Positions 1-7,918 are shown, numbered from the stretch's first letter. The stretch: 13,976 nt of DNA from UBA11524 sp051883695 (GCA_051883695.1 JBJEUF010000073.1:1-13976); one strand, 5' to 3'. A program made the numbers and translations. The notes: generated from the letters alone by a model not told the origin.

Positions 1-45
1 CTGCTGCCTCAGGCGGTCGAAACGGTTGCCAGAAGCCTGAACTGA
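1..45 (+). CDS. 3' end of an upstream purine-operon gene, possibly purN
   Basis: The first 14 codons of the window read LLPQAVETVARSLN followed by TGA at 43-45, in an open frame that enters from outside the window. A leucine-proline-rich end of this kind resembles the C-terminus of GAR transformylase (PurN), which often precedes this gene order in Clostridia. The fragment is too short to prove this. The stop lies 16 bases before the next start, which fits an operon. The product could also be another purine enzyme. Confidence 0.45.
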   Translation: MLPQAVETVARSLN

Positions 46-61
46 TACAGGAGGACATTGC

Positions 62-793
62 ATGAAAGCCCTTGATTTCAACAGCGTTCTGAATTCCAAC
101 ACCTATCCGGGCCGCGGCATCTGCCTGGGTGTGGACGAGACCGGCGAAAATGCCGTGATCGTGTACTTCATCATGGGCCGCAGCGTCAACAGCCGCAACC
201 GTGTTTTCGAGGAGAGCGCGGACGGCATCATCACCCGGGCCCACGACGAGAGCCTGATGACTGACCCCCATCTGATTATCTACGCGCCCGTCCGTGCCCT
301 GCCCGACGGCGAGCACACCATCGTCACCAACGGCGACCAGACCGACACCATCTACGATTTCATGACGCGCGGCCAGACCTTTGAGGATGCGCTGCGTACC
401 CGCACCTTCGAGGACGACAAGCCCAACTGGACGCCCCGCATCAGCGGCATTGTCCGCGTGGCGGAGGGCAAGGCGATGTACAAGCTGTCCATCCTCAAAT
501 CCGACGACGGCGACGAGAACAGCGTGCAGCGCTTCTTCTACGATTACTGCCAGCCCAAGGCGGGCGAGGGCCACTTCATCCACACCTACAGGTGCGACGG
601 CAATCCCATCCCCTCCTTCGAGGGCGAGCCGGAGAAGGTCACCCTGAAGGGCGATATCGAGGAGCTGGCCCTGAATGTCTGGGACAACCTCAACGAGGAC
701 AACAAGGTGAGCCTGTACGTTTCCTTCATCAGCCTGAAGGACGGCAGCGCGGATACCATCATCATCAACAAGCACGATCAGGAGGAGAAATAA
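62..793 (+). CDS. purO: IMP cyclohydrolase, PurO-type
   Basis: Probably catalyses the last step of IMP synthesis, ring closure of FAICAR to IMP, in the cytoplasm. The 243-aa protein resembles the PurO-like IMP cyclohydrolase family (Pfam IMP_cyclohyd), first known from archaea and also found in Clostridia. It is not related to the N-terminal domain of ordinary bacterial PurH. Recognisable parts are the N-terminal YPGRGICLG segment (residues 15-23) and the arginine-rich GRSVNSRNR stretch (39-47). The ATG at 62 is supported by AGGAGG at 49-54, seven bases upstream. The AICAR formyltransferase gene starts three bases after the stop, so the two enzymes that replace bifunctional PurH are adjacent and probably co-translated. 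The family call rests on overall pattern recognition and the neighbour; active-site residues were not verified. Confidence 0.88.
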   Translation: MKALDFNSVLNSNTYPGRGICLGVDETGENAVIVYFIMGRSVNSRNRVFEESADGIITRAHDESLMTDPHLIIYAPVRALPDGEHTIVTNGDQTDTIYDFMTRGQTFEDALRTRTFEDDKPNWTPRISGIVRVAEGKAMYKLSILKSDDGDENSVQRFFYDYCQPKAGEGHFIHTYRCDGNPIPSFEGEPEKVTLKGDIEELALNVWDNLNEDNKVSLYVSFISLKDGSADTIIINKHDQEEK

Positions 794-796
794 GCC

Positions 797-1972
797 ATGC
801 AGGAACTGGAGCTGAAATACGGCTGCAACCCGAACCAGAAGCCTTCCCGCATCTTTGTGACCGAGGGTGAGCTGCCCATTCGGGTGCTGAACGGCAAGCC
901 CGGCTACATCAACTTCCTGGACGCCTTCAACGGCTGGCAGCTGGTGTGCGAGCTCAAGCGTGCCACCGGGCTGCCCGCTGCGACCTCCTTCAAGCATGTC
1001 AGCCCTGCCGGCGCCGCCGTGGGTCTGCCGCTGGATGAAACCATGCGGAGGATCTACTTCGTGCCGGAAGGCATGGAGCTGTCCCCGCTGGCCTGCGCCT
1101 ATGCCCGTGCCCGCGGTGCGGACCGCATGTCCTCCTTCGGCGACTGGATTTCCCTCTCCGACGTGTGCGACAGGTCCACTGCGCTGCTGATCAAGCCCGA
1201 GGTGTCCGACGGCATCATCGCGCCCGGCTACACCGACGAGGCCCTTGCGATCCTCAAGGCCAAGAAGAAGGGCAACTACAACATCGTCGAGATCGATCCC
1301 GCCTACAGGCCCGAGCCCATCGAGCGCAAGCAGGTGTTCGGCATCACCTTCGAGCAGGGCCGCAACGAGTTCGTCATCGACGAGCACCTGCTGGAGAACA
1401 TCGTGACCGAGAACAAGGAGCTGCCCGACAGCGCGAAGATCGACCTGGTGGTGGCGCTGATCGTGCTCAAGTACACCCAGTCCAACTCCGTGTGCTACGC
1501 CAAGGGCGGGCAGGCCATCGGCATCGGCGCGGGCCAGCAGAGCCGCATCCACTGCACCCGTCTGGCGGGCCAGAAGGCGGACAACTGGCTGCTGCGCCAG
1601 CATCCCCGGGTGATGAATCTGCCCTTTGTGGAGAAGATCGGCCGCGCCGACCGGGACAACACCATCGACGTGTTCATCTCCGACGAGCCCGACGAGGTGA
1701 TCGCCGAGGGCCGCTGGCAGAGGTTCTTCACGGAGCAGCCCGTCCCGCTGACCCGCGAGGAGAAGCGTGCCTGGCTGGATCAGCAGACCGGCGTGGCCCT
1801 GGGCTCCGACGCGTTCTTCCCCTTCGGGGACAACATCGAGCGCGCCCATCGCTCCGGTGTGAGCTATGTGGCCCAGCCCGGCGGCTCCATCCGAGATGAC
1901 AACGTGATTGAAACCTGCAACCTGTACAACATGGTGATGGCGTTCACCGGCATGCGCCTGTTCCATCATTGA
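797..1972 (+). CDS. purH: Stand-alone AICAR formyltransferase (PurH C-terminal domain equivalent)
   Basis: Transfers a formyl group from 10-formyl-THF to AICAR, giving FAICAR for the cyclohydrolase encoded just upstream. At 391 aa it contains only the transformylase half of PurH and has no MGS-like IMP cyclohydrolase domain. Visible landmarks are KYGCNPNQKP (7-16), the catalytic Lys-His in SFKHVSPAGAAVG (K66, H67), RARGADRMSSFGD, KYTQSNSVCYAKGGQ and the GAGQQSRIHCTRLAG block. It ends in RLFHH. These blocks look closer to animal and fungal ATIC than to E. coli PurH. The ribosome binding site (GGAGGAGAAA, from 781) lies inside the end of the preceding gene, so translation is probably coupled. 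Some literature calls stand-alone versions purV; the purH symbol here means function, not fusion architecture. Confidence 0.95.
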   Translation: MQELELKYGCNPNQKPSRIFVTEGELPIRVLNGKPGYINFLDAFNGWQLVCELKRATGLPAATSFKHVSPAGAAVGLPLDETMRRIYFVPEGMELSPLACAYARARGADRMSSFGDWISLSDVCDRSTALLIKPEVSDGIIAPGYTDEALAILKAKKKGNYNIVEIDPAYRPEPIERKQVFGITFEQGRNEFVIDEHLLENIVTENKELPDSAKIDLVVALIVLKYTQSNSVCYAKGGQAIGIGAGQQSRIHCTRLAGQKADNWLLRQHPRVMNLPFVEKIGRADRDNTIDVFISDEPDEVIAEGRWQRFFTEQPVPLTREEKRAWLDQQTGVALGSDAFFPFGDNIERAHRSGVSYVAQPGGSIRDDNVIETCNLYNMVMAFTGMRLFHH

Positions 1973-1989
1973 TCTGCGGAGGAAGCACG

Positions 1990-3273
1990 ATGAAAGTTCT
2001 CATTGTTGGCGGCGGTGGACGCGAGCATACCATCGCCCTGAAAATCGCGGAGAATCCACAGGTGACAAAGCTCTACGCGGCCCCCGGCAACGGCGGCATG
2101 GCGGCGCTTTGCGAGTGCCTGCCCTTCAAGGCTACGGACGTAAACGGCATCACCGCCTGGGCGAAGGAGAACGCCATTGACTTTGTGGTGGTCGCGCCCG
2201 ACGATCCCCTGTGCCTGGGCATGGTGGATGCGCTGTCGGAGGCGGGCATCCCGGCCTTCGGCCCCAACAAGGCCGCTGCCATCATTGAAGGCAGCAAGGT
2301 GTTCTCCAAGAACCTGATGAAGAAGTACGGCATCCCTACCGCCGCCTATGAGACCTTCACGGATTATGACGCGGCGGTGGCCTACCTGCAGACGGCGGAA
2401 ATGCCCATCGTGGTCAAGGCGGACGGTCTGGCGCTGGGCAAGGGCGTGCTGATCTGCAGCACCCGCGAGGAAGCCGTCGAAGCCGTGTCCTCCATGATGA
2501 AGGACGAGAAGTTCGGCGCGTCCGGCAAGTCCGTGGTCATCGAGGAATTCCTGACCGGCCCGGAGGTGTCCGTGCTGGCCTTCACCGACGGCAAGACCAT
2601 CAAGCCCATGGTGTCCAGCATGGATCACAAGCGCGCGCTGGATCACGACGCGGGCCTGAACACCGGCGGCATGGGCACCGTCGCGCCCAACCCCTGCTAT
2701 ACGCCTGAGCTGGCGGAGCGCTGCATGCGGGAGATTTTCCTGCCCACCGTGGCAGCCATGAACGCCGAGGGCCGTACCTTCAAGGGTTGTTTGTACTTCG
2801 GCCTGATGATGACGGAACGCGGGCCCAAGGTGATCGAGTACAACTGCCGCTTCGGCGATCCGGAAACGCAGGTGGTGCTGCCCCTGCTCAAATCCGACCT
2901 GCTGACCATCATGCAGGCCACCGTCAACGGGACGCTGGCGGAGACCCCCGTGGAATTCGATGATGGCGCGGCTTGCTGCGTGGTACTCGCCAGCGGCGGC
3001 TATCCCGTCAGCTACAGGAGCGGCTATGTCATTTCCGGTTTGGAGGAAGCGGGCGAGAACGCGCTGGTCATCCACGCAGGCACGAAAAAGACCGACGAGG
3101 GCATCGTCACCGCCGGTGGACGCGTGCTGGGCGTGGTAGGCCGCTGCAGGTGCCTGCCCGGTGCCATCAGCAAGGCCTACGCCGCCGCAAGGAAGATCAG
3201 CTTCACCGACATGCACATGCGCAGCGACATCGGTCAGCGTGCGCTGAAGGAACTGGAAGCACAGACGAAGTAA
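1990..3273 (+). CDS. purD: Phosphoribosylamine--glycine ligase (GAR synthetase)
   Basis: Joins glycine to phosphoribosylamine using ATP, the second step of purine synthesis. The 427-aa length is normal for PurD. The N-terminal domain opens with MKVLIVGGGGREH. The ATP-grasp core follows with VVKADGLALGKGV (about 137-149), the NTGGMGTVAPNP loop, and EYNCRFGDPETQVVLP, which carries the metal-binding Glu and Asn. The C-terminal PurD domain contains GGYPVSYRSGY. The frame is open to an ATG at 1969, but ATG 1990 is chosen because GGAGGA at 1978-1983 is six bases away and PurD begins there. The gene starts 17 bases after the AICAR formyltransferase stop and is 19 bases before purL. Nothing suggests damage. 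Confidence 0.97.
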   Translation: MKVLIVGGGGREHTIALKIAENPQVTKLYAAPGNGGMAALCECLPFKATDVNGITAWAKENAIDFVVVAPDDPLCLGMVDALSEAGIPAFGPNKAAAIIEGSKVFSKNLMKKYGIPTAAYETFTDYDAAVAYLQTAEMPIVVKADGLALGKGVLICSTREEAVEAVSSMMKDEKFGASGKSVVIEEFLTGPEVSVLAFTDGKTIKPMVSSMDHKRALDHDAGLNTGGMGTVAPNPCYTPELAERCMREIFLPTVAAMNAEGRTFKGCLYFGLMMTERGPKVIEYNCRFGDPETQVVLPLLKSDLLTIMQATVNGTLAETPVEFDDGAACCVVLASGGYPVSYRSGYVISGLEEAGENALVIHAGTKKTDEGIVTAGGRVLGVVGRCRCLPGAISKAYAAARKISFTDMHMRSDIGQRALKELEAQTK

Positions 3274-3292
3274 AACGCTGGAGGATCAAATC

Positions 3293-6200
3293 ATGAGCGT
3301 CAAGCGTATTTATGTGGAGAAGATGGCGGACTACGCCGTCGAAGCCAGGAATCTGCTTTGGGAGATTCGCCATATCCTGCAAATCAAGTCGGTGACGGGA
3401 CTGCGGCTGCTCAACCGCTACGACGTGGAGGGCGTGACGGAGGAGCTGTACCGCAAGTGCCTGCCCATCGTGTTCTCCGAGCCTCAGGTGGATGTGACCT
3501 ATACCCGGCTCCCCGAGGGCGCGAAGGCCGTGTTCGCGGTGGAGTACCTGCCCGGCCAGTATGACCAGCGCGCCGCATCCTGCGAGGAGTGCATCCAGCT
3601 GGTCGGCCAGTGCGACCGTCCCACCGTGCGCTCCGCCCGGGTGTACCTGCTGGACGGCGATTTTTCCGCCGATGAGCTGGCCCGCGTGAAGAAGCACGTT
3701 ATCAACCCCGTCGAGTCCCGCGAGGCTGATCTGGCGGAGAAGGAAACCCTCCAGCAGGTGTATGAGACGCCCGACCATGTGGAAACCCTGACGGGCTTCA
3801 CCACCATGGACATGGACGCAGTGCAGGAGTTTGTAAAGAAGTACGGCCTGGCGATGGACAAGGACGACCTGGCCTTCTGCCGGGACTATTTCGCCTCCGA
3901 GAAGCGTGACCCCACCCTGACCGAGATTCGCATGATCGACACCTACTGGTCCGATCACTGCCGCCACACCACCTTCCTGACCACCATCGACAAGGCGGAG
4001 ATCGAGAAGGCAGCGGTGGAGAAGGCCTTTGCCCGGTATCTGGCGGCCCGCGAAACCGTCTACGGCGAGCGCGCCAAGACCCGCCCCGTCAACCTGATGG
4101 ACATCGCCACCATGGGCGGCAAGTACCTCAGGAAGATCGGCCAGACCCCGAACATCGACGTGTCCGAGGAGATCAACGCCTGCTCCATCAAGATTGATGT
4201 GGATGTGGACGGCGTGAACGAGCCCTGGCTGTTCATGTTCAAGAACGAGACCCATAACCATCCCACCGAAATCGAGCCCTTCGGCGGCGCGGCGACCTGC
4301 ATCGGCGGCGCCATCCGCGACCCGCTGAGCGGCCGCACCTATGTGTACCAGGCCATGCGCGTCACCGGCGCGGCGGATCCGCTCGTGCCCGTGTCCGAGA
4401 CCATGCCCGGCAAGCTGCCCCAGCGCAAGCTGGTAACCACCGCTGCCGCCGGCTATTCCTCCTACGGCAACCAGATCGGTTTGGCGACCGGCCTGGTGGA
4501 CGAGATGTACCATCCCGGCTATGCCGCCAAGCGCCTTGAAATCGGCGCGGTGGTGGGTGCTGCGCCGGAGCGCAACGTGCGCCGCGAGGTGCCCGCTGCG
4601 GGTGATAGGATTGTGCTGCTGGGCGGGCGCACGGGCCGTGACGGCTGCGGCGGTGCGACAGGCTCCTCCAAGAGCCACAAGCTGGAATCCATCGAGACCT
4701 GCGGCGCGGAGGTGCAAAAGGGCAACGCCCCCACCGAGCGCAAGCTGCAGCGCCTCTTCCGCGATGAAAGCGTGACCCGCCTCATCAAGCGCTGCAACGA
4801 CTTCGGCGCGGGCGGCGTGTCCGTGGCCATCGGCGAATTGGCGGACGGGCTGATGATCGACCTGGACAAGGTGCCGAAGAAGTACGACGGCCTGGACGGC
4901 ACCGAGCTGGCGATCTCCGAATCCCAGGAGCGCATGGCGGTGGTGCTGGAGGCAAAGGATGTCGATGCCTTCCTGGCTGCTGCCGAGCGCGAGAACCTCG
5001 AAGCCACCGTGGTGGCGGAGGTCACCGCCGAGCCCCGTCTGCGCATGACCTGGAAGGGCGTGACCATCGTTGACCTGAGCCGCGAATTCCTCAACTCCAA
5101 CGGCGCGGAGAAGCACACCACTGTCGCTGTCCCCGAGGACAGCGTGCAGCAGGTGGTTTTCTCCGGCGATACCGTCACCGAGAAGCTGGCGAGCATGGTC
5201 GGCAACCTGAACATCTGCTCCAAGCAGGGCCTGAGCGAGCGCTTTGATTCCACCATCGGCGCGGCAACCGTGCTGATGCCCTTTGGCGGCGCGCGTCAGC
5301 TGACCCCCAACCAGACCATGGTCGCCAAGCTCCCCGTGCTGGAGGGCGTGACCGACACCGTGTCCGGCATGGCCTACGGCATGCATCCCGAGCTGCTGGA
5401 GCAGTCCCCCTACGAGGGCAGCTACCTGGCGGTGATTGAGAGCGTCACCAAGCTGGTGGCGGCGGGCTTTGACTACAAGGACGCTTACCTGACCTTCCAG
5501 GAGTATTTCGAGCGCATGGGTACCGAGCCGACCCGCTGGGGCAAGCCCTTCGCGGCGCTGCTGGGCGCGTTCGACGCGCAGCTGGACCTGAACATCGCAG
5601 CCATCGGCGGCAAGGATTCGATGTCCGGCACCTTCGAGAAGATGGATGTGCCCCCGACGCTGTGCTCCTTCGCGGTGGCCCCCGGCAAGGCCGGCAACGT
5701 CATTTCGCCCGAGTTCAAGGAGGCGGGCCATGCCATCCGTCTGGTCAGCTGCGACGCGCACGACACCGCCCGTCTGACCGCCAACTATGAACGTGTCCAC
5801 GAGGCCATCAAGGCCGGGAGGATCGTCGCCGCATGGGCGCTGGGCCTGGGCGGCATTGCGGAGGGCCTGTTCAAGATGGGTCTGGGCAACGCCATCGGCA
5901 CCCGCATCGACGATGACTTTGAGGGTGAGCTGTTTGCCCAGCAGATCGGCGGCATGCTGATCGAATGCGCGGAGGACGTTGACTTCGGCGAGAAGGTCGG
6001 CGACACCATCCCCGAATGGGTGCTGGAATACGAGGGCGAGCGCATTGGACTGGCGGAGATGCAGGAGATCTACGAGGGCAAGCTGGAGAAGGTCTTCAAG
6101 TACCGTGGCCGCACCGGCGAAACCACCGAGAAGTTCTCCTACAAGGCTGAAAAGCGCGTCGCGCCCAAGACCGGCTTTGCCAGGCCCCGGGCGTTCATCC

Positions 6201-6979
6201 CCGTGTTCCCCGGCACCAACTGCGAATACGACACCGCCCGTGCGGTGGAACGTGCCGGCGGCAAGGCGGAGATTCTGGTCATCAACAACCTGACCCCCGA
6301 GAAGATCACCGAATCCATCCGGAAGGCCAGCGAGATCATCGCCCGCAGCCAGATGATCGTGCTGCCCGGCGGCTTCTCCGGCGGCGACGAGCCCGACGGC
6401 TCCGCCAAGTTCATCACCGCCTTCTTCCGCAACCCCGCGATGAAGGACGCGGTGCACGAGCTGCTCAAGAACCGCGACGGGCTGATGCTGGGCATCTGCA
6501 ACGGCTTCCAGGCGCTGGTCAAGCTGGGACTGGTGCCCTTTGGCGAGATCGTCGATACCGACGACACCTGCCCGACCCTGACCTTCAATGAGATCGGCCG
6601 TCACCAGTCCATGCTGGTGCGCACCCGCATCGCCTCGAACAAGTCCCCCTGGCTGAGCCGCACGAATGTGGATGACATCCACACCATCGCCATCAGCCAC
6701 GGCGAGGGCCGCTTTGTGGGCCCCGAGAAGCTGCTGCGCGAGCTGGCGGCGAACGGTCAGATCGCCACCCAGTATGTCGACCTGACCGGCGTGCCCTCCA
6801 TGGATATGCGCTTCAACCCCAATGACAGCTACTTCGCTATCGAGGGCATCACCAGCCCCGACGGCCGCGTGCTGGGCAAGATGGGCCATACCGAGCGCTC
6901 CGGCGAGAATCTGTACAAGAACGTTCCCGGCAACAAGTACCAGCCCCTGTTTGAAGGCGGCGTGGACTACTTCCGGTAA
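3293..6979 (+). CDS. purL: Phosphoribosylformylglycinamidine synthase, single-chain clostridial type
   Basis: Converts FGAR, glutamine and ATP to FGAM, the fourth step of purine synthesis. At 1228 aa it is a single-chain enzyme, so the window needs no separate purS or purQ. Order of parts: N-terminal PurS-like region; linker with DTYWSDHCRHTTF (216-228); first AIRS-like half with the NETHNHPTEIEPFGG substrate loop (318-332); second AIRS-like half; and a C-terminal class I glutamine amidotransferase from about residue 964. The amidotransferase triad is visible as Cys1069 in GICNGFQAL, and His1199 and Glu1201 in GHTER. This architecture matches the clostridial long FGAM synthase subfamily. GGAGG at 3280-3284 sits eight bases before the ATG. 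It is the last gene of the operon, and a terminator-like repeat starts seven bases after the stop. Confidence 0.98.
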   Translation: MSVKRIYVEKMADYAVEARNLLWEIRHILQIKSVTGLRLLNRYDVEGVTEELYRKCLPIVFSEPQVDVTYTRLPEGAKAVFAVEYLPGQYDQRAASCEECIQLVGQCDRPTVRSARVYLLDGDFSADELARVKKHVINPVESREADLAEKETLQQVYETPDHVETLTGFTTMDMDAVQEFVKKYGLAMDKDDLAFCRDYFASEKRDPTLTEIRMIDTYWSDHCRHTTFLTTIDKAEIEKAAVEKAFARYLAARETVYGERAKTRPVNLMDIATMGGKYLRKIGQTPNIDVSEEINACSIKIDVDVDGVNEPWLFMFKNETHNHPTEIEPFGGAATCIGGAIRDPLSGRTYVYQAMRVTGAADPLVPVSETMPGKLPQRKLVTTAAAGYSSYGNQIGLATGLVDEMYHPGYAAKRLEIGAVVGAAPERNVRREVPAAGDRIVLLGGRTGRDGCGGATGSSKSHKLESIETCGAEVQKGNAPTERKLQRLFRDESVTRLIKRCNDFGAGGVSVAIGELADGLMIDLDKVPKKYDGLDGTELAISESQERMAVVLEAKDVDAFLAAAERENLEATVVAEVTAEPRLRMTWKGVTIVDLSREFLNSNGAEKHTTVAVPEDSVQQVVFSGDTVTEKLASMVGNLNICSKQGLSERFDSTIGAATVLMPFGGARQLTPNQTMVAKLPVLEGVTDTVSGMAYGMHPELLEQSPYEGSYLAVIESVTKLVAAGFDYKDAYLTFQEYFERMGTEPTRWGKPFAALLGAFDAQLDLNIAAIGGKDSMSGTFEKMDVPPTLCSFAVAPGKAGNVISPEFKEAGHAIRLVSCDAHDTARLTANYERVHEAIKAGRIVAAWALGLGGIAEGLFKMGLGNAIGTRIDDDFEGELFAQQIGGMLIECAEDVDFGEKVGDTIPEWVLEYEGERIGLAEMQEIYEGKLEKVFKYRGRTGETTEKFSYKAEKRVAPKTGFARPRAFIPVFPGTNCEYDTARAVERAGGKAEILVINNLTPEKITESIRKASEIIARSQMIVLPGGFSGGDEPDGSAKFITAFFRNPAMKDAVHELLKNRDGLMLGICNGFQALVKLGLVPFGEIVDTDDTCPTLTFNEIGRHQSMLVRTRIASNKSPWLSRTNVDDIHTIAISHGEGRFVGPEKLLRELAANGQIATQYVDLTGVPSMDMRFNPNDSYFAIEGITSPDGRVLGKMGHTERSGENLYKNVPGNKYQPLFEGGVDYFR

Positions 6980-6985
6980 GACACA

Positions 6986-7015
6986 GGGGCCTGCTCCGCA
7001 CAGGGCAGGCTCCTT
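6986..7015 (+). terminator. Terminator-like hairpin after purL, copy 1 of a 29-bp direct repeat
   Basis: Arms GCCTGC (6989-6994) and GCAGGC (7005-7010) pair perfectly. The stem extends outward through GGG/TCC and inward by two C-G pairs around a GCACA loop. Only two T residues follow (7014-7015), so as an intrinsic terminator it is weaker than the second copy. It begins seven bases after the purL stop. The 29 bases at 6987-7015 recur exactly at 7217-7245. Confidence 0.6.
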
Positions 7016-7021
7016 AGCGTG

Positions 7022-7050
7022 TCGAAAAAGTGCTTTTTGCACTTTTTCGA
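7022..7050. repeat. Perfect 12-bp hairpin, A/T-rich stem
   Basis: TCGAAAAAGTGC (7022-7033) and GCACTTTTTCGA (7039-7050) are exact reverse complements around five T residues. It is the first of five hairpins between the two 29-bp repeats. Because it reads alike on both strands, it could be a bidirectional terminator or a dispersed palindromic repeat. Confidence 0.75.
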
Positions 7051-7069
7051 GGAAATGCACTCCGTCACT

Positions 7070-7093
7070 GTCAGGGCTGCAAGCAGCCCTGAC
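7070..7093. repeat. Perfect 11-bp palindromic hairpin
   Basis: GTCAGGGCTGC (7070-7080) and GCAGCCCTGAC (7083-7093) are exact reverse complements separated by AA. In RNA the innermost pairs would open to form a loop. No T tract follows. Second hairpin of the array. Confidence 0.75.
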
Positions 7094-7116
7094 GGCCGTT
7101 CCTCCGTGTAAGGAAA

Positions 7117-7137
7117 GTTTCCGGCAAAGCCGGAAAC
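7117..7137. repeat. Perfect 9-bp hairpin with AAA loop
   Basis: GTTTCCGGC (7117-7125) and GCCGGAAAC (7129-7137) pair around AAA. The inner CCGGCAAAGCCGG also occurs in the next hairpin, so the two may be related by duplication. Third hairpin of the array. Confidence 0.75.
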
Positions 7138-7145
7138 GCCCCGCC

Positions 7146-7164
7146 CGACCGGCAAAGCCGGTCG
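7146..7164. repeat. Perfect 8-bp hairpin with AAA loop
   Basis: CGACCGGC (7146-7153) and GCCGGTCG (7157-7164) pair around AAA. It shares its loop and the five inner base pairs with the hairpin at 7117-7137. Fourth hairpin of the array. Confidence 0.75.
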
Positions 7165-7179
7165 ATACGATTACAGTCA

Positions 7180-7197
7180 GAGGGCCTGCGGGCCCTC
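7180..7197. repeat. Perfect 7-bp GC-rich hairpin
   Basis: GAGGGCC (7180-7186) and GGCCCTC (7191-7197) pair around TGCG. Fifth hairpin of the array, lying 19 bases before the second 29-bp direct repeat. Confidence 0.7.
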
Positions 7198-7216
7198 CGA
7201 CACCTCCCAGGCTGAT

Positions 7217-7247
7217 GGGCCTGCTCCGCACAGGGCAGGCTCCTTTT
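7217..7247 (+). terminator. Terminator-like hairpin, copy 2 of the 29-bp direct repeat
   Basis: The sequence is identical to 6987-7015 over 29 bases and forms the same GCCTGC/GCAGGC stem (7219-7224 and 7235-7240). Here TCC is followed by four T residues (7244-7247), which makes it the better intrinsic terminator of the two. It probably stops purine-operon read-through before the next promoter at 7293. Confidence 0.6.
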
Positions 7248-7292
7248 CTGCGCAAAAGCGGAAATGCGTGCTTGTTACGGGCACAAAACGGG

Positions 7293-7321
7293 TTGCATTT
7301 CCCAGCAACATACGCTATAAT
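7293..7321 (+). promoter_or_regulatory. Sigma-A promoter of the MIF-like gene
   Basis: TATAAT at 7316-7321 is a perfect -10 box. TTGCAT at 7293-7298 keeps the TTG of the -35 consensus, with a 17-base spacer. Initiation near 7328 would give a leader of about 85 bases before the ATG at 7412. Confidence 0.75.
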
Positions 7322-7411
7322 AGACCTGTTTTAACAGCCGCATCCGTCCTGTTGGCCGCGCGGCACACCAGCATACAGAATCATCTGCCTGCACATAGAA
7401 GGAGAATCACC

Positions 7412-7753
7412 ATGCCGTATATTGCGACAAGCACCAACATTTCCATTCCCAGCCGAAAAAGGGAAGCCATCAAGGAGGCGATGGGCCGCGCCATTGAGAT
7501 CATCCCCGGCAAGACCGAGGGCTGGCTGATGCTCAGCTTCCGGGACAACGTGAGCATGTATTTCAAGGGCGAGGACGATCCCTGTGCCATCTGCCAGGTG
7601 AAGCTCTTCGGCTCTGCGGACGAGGACGTCTACGAGAAGCTGACCGAGACGCTCACCGACATCCTGCACGAGGAGCTTGACCTTGACCCGGACCGGATTT
7701 ACATCACCTATGAGGAAATCGGCTTCTGGGGCTGGAACGGCGGGAATTTCTGA
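7412..7753 (+). CDS. MIF-like tautomerase superfamily protein
   Basis: A 113-aa protein of the macrophage migration inhibitory factor family, whose characterised members tautomerise phenylpyruvate or dopachrome analogues. The true bacterial substrate is unknown. Pro2, which becomes the N-terminal catalytic base after Met removal, is present in MPYIATSTN. A CAIC motif (C58-C61) lies where mammalian MIF has CALC, at the same residue numbers once Met is removed. The segment DPDRIYITY (92-100) followed by GWNGGNF (107-113) matches the MIF C-terminal region, including its Tyr95; Asn97 of human MIF is replaced by Thr99. A Lys (K34) lies near the position of MIF Lys32. The frame is open from 7268, but ATG 7412 is chosen because AGAAGGAG (7397-7404) precedes it and the family needs Pro after Met. 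The gene is monocistronic and no signal peptide is seen. Confidence 0.9.
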   Translation: MPYIATSTNISIPSRKREAIKEAMGRAIEIIPGKTEGWLMLSFRDNVSMYFKGEDDPCAICQVKLFGSADEDVYEKLTETLTDILHEELDLDPDRIYITYEEIGFWGWNGGNF

Positions 7754-7797
7754 CCGTATGCCCGCGGCCGCTCTGCCGGTGCCATGCATGATCCTCT

Positions 7798-7822
7798 GCC
7801 TGCCTGACGGCGGGCTTTTTTT
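7798..7822 (+). terminator. Intrinsic terminator of the MIF-like gene
   Basis: GCCTGCC (7798-7804) pairs with GGCGGGC (7809-7815) with one G-T wobble around TGAC. Seven T residues follow (7816-7822). It lies 45 bases after the stop codon. Confidence 0.88.
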
Positions 7823-7918
7823 GTTGGAATTCTTCCGGTCGGGCAGAATCGGCCGGGATGCAACGTTGAATAGGGGAATGCAGAGGATGATTTTTACGAG
7901 AAAATTTACGAAAAAGCA

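Noticed and set aside
1966..3216. Antisense open frame of about 416 codons opposite purD
   Set aside because: It has the same composition artefact as the frame opposite purL: high His, Gly and Leu, no recognisable domain, and full overlap with an intact purD.
6987..7245. CRISPR array
   Set aside because: There are only two copies of the 29-bp repeat, 201 bp apart, with hairpins rather than unique spacers between them. No cas genes are present.
3203..7255. Antisense open frame of about 1350 codons opposite purL
   Set aside because: It lies almost wholly opposite purL, a complete gene with intact motifs. The predicted protein is a monotonous mix of His, Gly, Leu, Ala, Val and Gln, with no domain. 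Strong G/C bias at third codon positions removes stop codons from the complementary frame. It also runs through the hairpin array, and I see no promoter or ribosome binding site for it.
7835..7856. Hairpin CCGGTCG/CGGCCGG between the MIF terminator and the cdaA promoter
   Set aside because: The 7-bp stem has one wobble and no T tract. It lies upstream of the promoter and downstream of a strong terminator, so it is unlikely to be transcribed. Chance is sufficient in this GC-rich sequence.
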